Origin: Rickettsiales bacterium
GTDB taxonomy: Bacteria; Pseudomonadota; Alphaproteobacteria; G027485855
Assembly (NCBI GenBank): GCA_027485855.1
Contig: JAIXQD010000021.1
Location: forward strand, 124,001-188,000
DNA length: 64,000 bases
Direction: 5' to 3'
Part shown: positions 63,301 through 64,000 of the stretch, piece after piece
Numbering within the stretch: position 1 is the stretch's first letter
How the letters are laid out: each line of letters starts with the position of its first letter
Translations under genes and position numbers: made by a program
The notes under the pieces: generated by a model
The model's input: only the letters and a program-made list of their open reading frames with translations
Database searches by the model: none
Told to the model about the DNA's origin: nothing

Positions 63301-64000
63301 GAAATAAGATTGGTTCTGCTCACCGTGGTAATGCCACTCACCCCATCAACCGTGCCAATATCTAAGACAGAAGCCGCGGTTTTTCTAATGCGGATGATAT
63401 CGGTATCTGCAGCCAAGGTCGCAACATCGACATTGGCAACATTAAGGTTAAACGTGCCGCCTGCACCGGTCAGCAGCAGCCCATTCGTGGTGATGTCATC
63501 AACTTGCGTGACAATAGCCGTGCTGTGCAGCCGCAGCAAAGAGGTCGTGGTCATGCCAACCACACCATCGGCAGTGCCAAGGCTGTAATTATCATCATTG
63601 CGGAAACGCACGGTGGCTGTATCGGCCGCGAGCACAGCCACGTCATTATTCTGGCTATTGAGGCTAAAGATGCCATCCGTGCCCAGCAGCGCCAATTCGG
63701 GCGCAGTAATAATCCGGCTTTGCGTGACTGTGCCGGCGCTGACCAAGCGCGCAACGCCCGTAACCTTGATGCCATCAACACCATCAACCGACCCAATAGC
63801 AAAGCCGCTATCATCGCGGAAGCGCACGGTGCCGGCATCGGCCGCCAGCGTGCTGATGGCATTGTTCGAACTATTCAGATTAAAGACGCCGCCCACGCCA
63901 ACCAGCGCCAATTCAGGCGCACTAACAATCTGGGTTTGTGTGACAGTGCCGATGCTGACCAAGCCCAAAGCGGTGGAAGCGGTGATGCCATTCGTACCAC
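48351..64000 (-). CDS. Giant TpsA-type exoprotein with about 65 beta-helix repeats (5' end outside window)
   Basis: One frame stays open from the right window edge to the TGA at 48351, at least 5216 residues. The in-window codon nearest the edge that could initiate (TTG at 63968) lies inside a repeat, so the true start, signal peptide and N-terminal TPS secretion domain lie beyond 64000. Most of the protein is a tandem array of about 72-residue units with a recurrent core (VTQSQxITxPSLxLxGxGGx, FNLNTQNNxITTLAANTGTV, RFRDDxGFAIGTVDGVNGLT). It ends with three MBG-like domains (about 49320-48590, for example TVTANNDNRFYGAANPSFGF) and a 75-residue tail. Repeated beta-strand turns predict a long beta-helix on the cell surface, a large adhesin or contact protein. 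tpsB follows with a 4-bp overlap. Confidence 0.93.
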   Translation of the reverse strand, partial: GTNGITASTALGLVSIGTVTQTQIVSAPELALVGVGGVFNLNSSNNAISTLAADAGTVRFRDDSGFAIGSVDGVDGIKVTGVARLVSAGTVTQSRIITAPELALLGTDGIFSLNSQNNDVAVLAADTATVRFRNDDNYSLGTADGVVGMTTTSLLRLHSTAIVTQVDDITTNGLLLTGAGGTFNLNVANVDVATLAADTDIIRIRKTAASVLDIGTVDGVSGITTVSRTNLISSDTVTQSQAIISSRLLLAGLATGEGTFNLHTQNNDVNQFATDVATVRFRDDNGFALDDLGAAEGIDAAVLAHLITSGTVTRTFGAVNTPSLVLAGVDGIYNFADSSVTITNLAANTGTVRLRDDDGFMVTTVDGVEGVTASSVAAFDTTSLVMQDAAINAGNLLLTGATGIYNLNTSDNNVGTLAASADYLRFRDDTGFDIGTVDTVNGITATTVVRLLSSGTVTQTQSIITPELAMLGTDGVFSLNSVSNSVDFIAASTGTVRFRRDNNYEVSTADGFAGITTSGITRLETAGTVTQTQPLTTDGLVLGGAGGAFNLTNLEFNTLAADTAAFTIENLNLGATEIGTVDGVSGVTVTGAIAFGASGTVTQSQAVVANSLALYALGGAGTFSLHTQNNNTNTLAANVVTLRFRDDDGFTIDDIGPYDMDATTLIHFITSGTVTQAAGAPITTLGLALSGTGGIFALDSISNSITDLAANTGEVFFRDDNGYDIDTVDDVVGATTLGELLLRTAGNVTQTQQVDTDLLTLLGDGGSGNYIIDHAGNLINNVRGKASNIHVNTSSFMQLRALPTPDDDYSFDVTGRLILSTTASNVSVVDNTGAVRAPEALFLTGSFSMPANGFNNFGTVAANAAFLFLHEDTTYDIGVVEGVAGITTTDRLWLSGNANVTQTEAINTADLTLTGASGTFNFAGINNNAVRVQGNTANIYLRDDDGFTITQSQSGAAVEQLHVSGILALTTSGTIDQSSTDNLGELVVNNLVLRGAGSTYNLHRLGNYLTTVAAEGAFVRLRDVDGFAIGTVDSVSGITATTLARLQTDGTVTQSQVITTPSLVLMGLPGTFDLNTQNNVINTLASNTGIVRFRDDDGFAIGTVDSVNGLTAGTARLQTTGTVTQSQSISVSGLLLTGAGGTFTFNTQNNSVNQLAADTATVRFRDDGGFAIAAVDSVNGLTASTLARLESTGTVIQTHVITTPSLLLSGVAGIFTLNTQNNAITTLASNTETVRFREDGDYVIGTVDSVSGLTVTGLARLESTGTVTQSQIITAPGLALMGAAGVFTLNTQNNSITTLAGNTDTVRLREDGDYAIGTVDSVTGLTVATLARLQSTGTVTQTEAIAAPSLLLSGTGGIFNLNSNNNTISTLAANTGTVRFREDGNYTIGSVDGTNGLVATSLVRLESTGTVTQGHTVFAPSLLLTGTGGSFTLNSLNNSISTLAADTNTVRFREDGGYAIGSVDGVNGATTTTLLRLETTSSVTQSQAINSTGLALSGSFGIFNLDTQSNTIGTLSANTTTVRFGEDGNYIIGSAGGISGLTATTVRLSSTGTVTQTHPIFATALALRGVGGIYNLNTTGNAIDNLAANTGTVRFREDGNYVISSVDSVNGLTVTDLARLQSTGTVTQSRVITAPSLLLTGGSAGTFTLNSQDNVITTLATNTGTVRFRDDTGYAIGTVDSVNGLTASTLARLQSAGTVTQTQAITAPSLLLSGTGGIFNLNSNNNTITTLAANSDTVLFREDGDYVIGTVDTVSGITATTLARLYSTGTVTQSQLITAPSLALTGVGGVFTLNTQNNSITTLASNTDTVRFREDGNYAIGSVDGVNGLGASTLVRLESTGTVTQIQPITTTGLLLTGVGGVFTLNTQSSNDIINLAANTGTVRYRDRDDYDIATVDGVSGLTTTTLARLETAGVPGFVTQSQAITTPGLVLEGTVGFFNLDTQNNSIDTLATSANTVRFREDGDYAIGTLDGVSGLSSASYIRLVSTGTVTQSNTIGTIILGLAGAGGVFNLSGLNNTISFFGADTGTLRLRDDNGFIITNTLDDANQGITVTDLLQLTNFGISAGSISQLKPIVASNLLLLGVGGVFDLNTQNNSITTLAADTEIVRFREDGDYEIGTVDESISGINANTLVRLQSTGTVTQSQIIATPGLVLTGAGGVFNLNTQNNNIDTLASDTGTVRFRNDSSFAIGTVDFVSGLTASTLARLQSTGTVTQSQIINTSGLLLTGTGGIFNFDTLDNVIGSLAANTDTVRFREDGDYGIGNIDSVVGITTATLTALSSNGTVLGFPPINSPGLVLRGTGTYILGDGNAITTLAGDTGAVVFADADGFTIGTVDGVAGLTADNYVYFITTSLVDQSAPLFAADVVLTGAGSDYRLNTEGNEFARLAGEAESIAIFANSSFEIAEVQGISGLFLTDFLNLESSGLVTQSQVIDVPSLVLSGLGSVFTLNTNNNSINTLAANAGTVRFRDDGGFDIGTVDGVNGLTVSAEARLTSTGTVTQSQIITAPGLALMGAAGVFNLNTHNNALDTLAGNTGTVRFRDDAGYAIGTADGVSGLTASTLARLQSDGTVTQSAAITAPSLLLTGAVGVFNLNSLSNAVDTIASDVATVRFRRDGSFSIATVDGISGLRGTTWVQLESTGTVSQTDTIFGGNLLLTGVGGVFDLHTQQNNTGRLAANTGTVRFQDTGNFEIGTVGITDGITVTGLLYLQTPGTVTQTQAITAPSLLLAGGSTGTFTLNTQNNAITTLAGNAGTVRFQDNTGFAIGTIDGVNGLSSTLIRLTSTGTVTQSQAINSPSLALTGVGGTFTLNTQNNAITLLAANTGTVRFRDDSTYSISTVDTVVGLTATVLASLQSAAAVQQSQAVTTPSLLLSGASALFSFQSNNNEVTTLAANTGSLRLRDDTGFDIGTVDSVNGVTASNFATLQSSGTVTQSQAINTSGLRLSGTSGIFDLNTQNNGITTLAANTGTVRFRDDGGFAIGTVDALNGVTLSNALHLTTGGTVTQSQGISSPRLVLTGVGGSYNLLAGVGYDNVVTTLAADTGSLRFYETVAGGYNIGSFDGVNGITATGDVYLAVAADLVSQTQPIVASGLRLGGITPRFELQNASNSFSRLAGVADRAQLRSTSAIEIGTVLGASGWAAAPNFSTNGYLDIQASGTSTQSQAITVGELVLRDTTATYNFNTHANAIDFIAADVATLRLRNDTNIAIGTVAGVAGITAQSLVRLQTNNASAFSQSQSITAPNLLLIGTGGVFDLNTQNNAITTLAANVDTLRLRDDTGFAIGTVDGINGVIAINLARFESTGTVTQSQAINTSALLLTGIDGVFNLNTQNNNIGTLAADTDTVRLRDDNGFAIGTVASTNGLIASTLVRLQSDGTVTQSQLINSPRLLLMGTDGIFDLNTQNNTISTIAANTSTLRFRDDNGFTIGTVDSADGLWATNLVHLVSSDLVTQNQTINTPGLVLTGVDGSFYLSNVNNDINTLAANTALIEVLDDNGFEIGTVDTVAGTTVAFSITLVGGNGASITQSQPIITPYGHFTSSGADFIFDHANNDIAELMVSLANNFTYNGSTNYVIDTNFGVGIQATGVVTLSTTAADVTVTSQANIVAPSLRLLTGIFDLDNTNNDVNSLAANAAALNFRDNDGFEVASISGTNGVTLSGDWLINSMATVSQSAPINVVGLQLTGAGGIFNLGSQNNNITTLAANTGTVRFRDDNGFAIGTVSGTNGLTVSTLARLQSNASITQSQAITAPSLLLTGVGGVFTLNTVNNSISTLSGTADQLSFRDDDGFNIGNVDGAVVTISGTMRLQSSGTVTQSQIIISPSLLLLGDNGIFNLNTRSNAVDTFAANTGTVRLRAGSGLDIGTVGGTSGLTVSTLALLENTGTVTQSQLISAPSLLLTGAGGIFNLNTQNNAISTFAADTGTVRLRDDTGFDINDVDGVSSTTLTTLAHFTSSGPVSLINVLFAPSLALSGTGGDFALLNIDIDNLATNTGTLGIYDSDGFVINTVDGISGVTVATIAGFGSDGTVTQNQAITADQLRLFGTGGVFNLNTHNNAVNALAASTNTVRFRDDTGFDIGSPASITGLTVSDLVLLQTAGTVTQTERISAPSLVLTGVGGIFNLHTQNNIITTLAADTGTVRFRDDDAFGYDIGTLDDVNGITASLLRLSSGGTVTQSHLIDVSDMLLTGAGATYNLNSISNLVDVFAADTGTVRLSFGSNMSLATVDGIAGATLTDLLRLNGTGAVTFSAPDHLRLITAPNLLLTGDGQTNYLLAGGIHDVDSLAVTANNFSFNDADGFVVDSVEGVDGISFVDDMLLSSQGVVTQNAGISGNRAFFNALNSGTVTFNLNTQLNDFNEIGFLVTTLRIADVDGFTIGLYNAAASDTLSISSDGTVNQTRAFSAPNLFLLGTGTIYNLNTRNNSIDTLAANTGTVRFREDGDYVIGSVEGFDGISAGLVRLNSTGTVTQTQAITADALAVTGAGGDFQIRTVSNPIGQLAADTAALAFRNDDSFVVGTVDGVVGITTTGDTLLETVNGAMTQTAPIVADGLVVYTALGSADFSTQNNNVNAIASNGSFLLRFRDDDGFNIDLISGLNGISGYDVLHLISNGVVSTVDPVGLQVRGLRLSGTGADYTLNVYNAGGYNTNIVADGIARAALSGLADVTIGTLDGVNGITVTDRLVLTGDATFAAAVNQTAAITAPELELHGNNIGVFTLNNSDNDIGNISGTGISALTLAHAGNITQSGALEVSMLSLGAAGSITLENANNLFDQLLVYSRGGALRLFDSAGGLLVQEVSSHASDVLLRTVGNLTLDTGASIGVSGAGNQAVLVTTGDFISDGIGVSALAGARYLVYQPDRAGEVRGAMTASGLYGRTYAANPPNSITPSNQSFFIYGHTPTVTVTANNDNRFYGAANPSFGFTLDGVLTGDSISGAPTLTSAANATSTVAGGPYAIVAGLGTLDTNIGYAYSFVNGLLTIDAALLQVTANDNNKIYGGIDPGFTYSVLGLQNGELASAVLSGALTRDNGENVGLYGITQGSLAANSNYVIDSFTGADFTIDRATLTLTADNQQRNVAQSNPPFTFSVTGLQFSDSLADLTPVVGSTDAIPQVSPAGSYTISLSGGLNNNYNTLYVPGTLTVVASLPPDNSTAAANFNNNLLSPNNLLVADGTSPQMVVLVATYGTGDRFTGFRPMLASRIKRITSPYDDLWVYSYIQEQP
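49790..64000 (-). repeat. Array of about 65 tandem 216-bp repeats encoding the exoprotein
   Basis: The period is about 216 bp (72 codons), with units ranging from nearly identical (58500-60800) to strongly diverged (49900-51200 and 61100-62300). Recurrent DNA words are GCGGAAGCGCACNGTGCC, TTGCGTGACNGTGCC and TTATTTTGTGTGTT (plus strand). Similarity is highest in the middle, which suggests expansion by unequal crossing-over there. The antisense strand therefore shows many repeated short open frames that are not genes. Confidence 0.9.

Noticed and set aside
48741-63588. Dozens of plus-strand open frames of 60-220 codons with similar sequences (for example LAASVVMLLFC-type repeats)
   Set aside because: They are antisense to the giant exoprotein and recur with its 216-bp period. 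Their similarity reflects the repeat DNA, they lack ribosome-binding sites, and the minus frame is continuous.
49790-64000. CRISPR-like or satellite array
   Set aside because: The 216-bp units are coding, in frame throughout, and have no short direct repeats with unique spacers.

Overview
The window looks like a chromosomal segment of a Gram-negative alphaproteobacterium of moderate GC content. The evidence is gene content and order: bolA, J-domain protein, cobS, cobT; xerD followed by accA; aroK overlapping aroB; sdhCDAB; a serC-serA pair of the long SerA type; and GluQ-RS. I cannot name genus or species. Most of the window is densely packed housekeeping DNA with many 1-20 bp gene overlaps. 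No rRNA, tRNA, CRISPR array, insertion sequence or prophage was recognised.

Layout. 1-1706 (minus): the edge of a Dot/Icm-like (IncI Tra-like) type IV secretion locus, with a DotA/TraY protein cut by the window end and a small membrane protein translated just before it. 1931-5966: a periplasmic parvulin isomerase and secA, followed by two decayed tandem copies of the 3' end of secA. 5987-9279: a pilin-like exported protein, an ankyrin-repeat protein with a triplicated 24-bp insert, and a pirin. 9328-13128 (minus): a 40-residue membrane microprotein, a periplasmic protein of unknown function, xerD and accA. 13210-19686: aroK-aroB, a ribbon-helix-helix protein, bolA, and the J-domain/cobS/cobT operon. 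19710-29902: small unknowns, a sulfotransferase with a DUF962/Mpo1-like protein, asd, sdhCDAB, a secreted nuclease, a zinc-ribbon protein, GluQ-RS and a serine esterase.

29987-38214: an HNH nuclease, serine synthesis (serC-serA, with a hairpin over the serC ribosome-binding site), thymidine kinase overlapping mutS, a glutathione transferase and a periplasmic unknown. 38299-42818: a LysR regulator divergent from dabB-dabA, a two-gene inorganic-carbon uptake system. 42824-46008: an acetyltransferase divergent from a Fur-family regulator translationally coupled to katG, with a perfect 9+5+9 bp palindrome in the shared promoter region.

46130-64000 (minus) is dominated by a two-partner secretion system. 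A giant exoprotein of at least 5216 residues, whose N terminus lies outside the window, carries about 65 tandem repeats of about 72 residues and three C-terminal MBG-like domains. It overlaps by 4 bp its outer-membrane TpsB transporter, and a GNAT acetyltransferase follows directly.

The parts most worth follow-up are the surface and secretion elements (DotA-like locus, pilin-like and ankyrin proteins, giant TpsA), the decayed secA-tail repeats, the DAB carbon pump, and the candidate cis elements at katG and serC.
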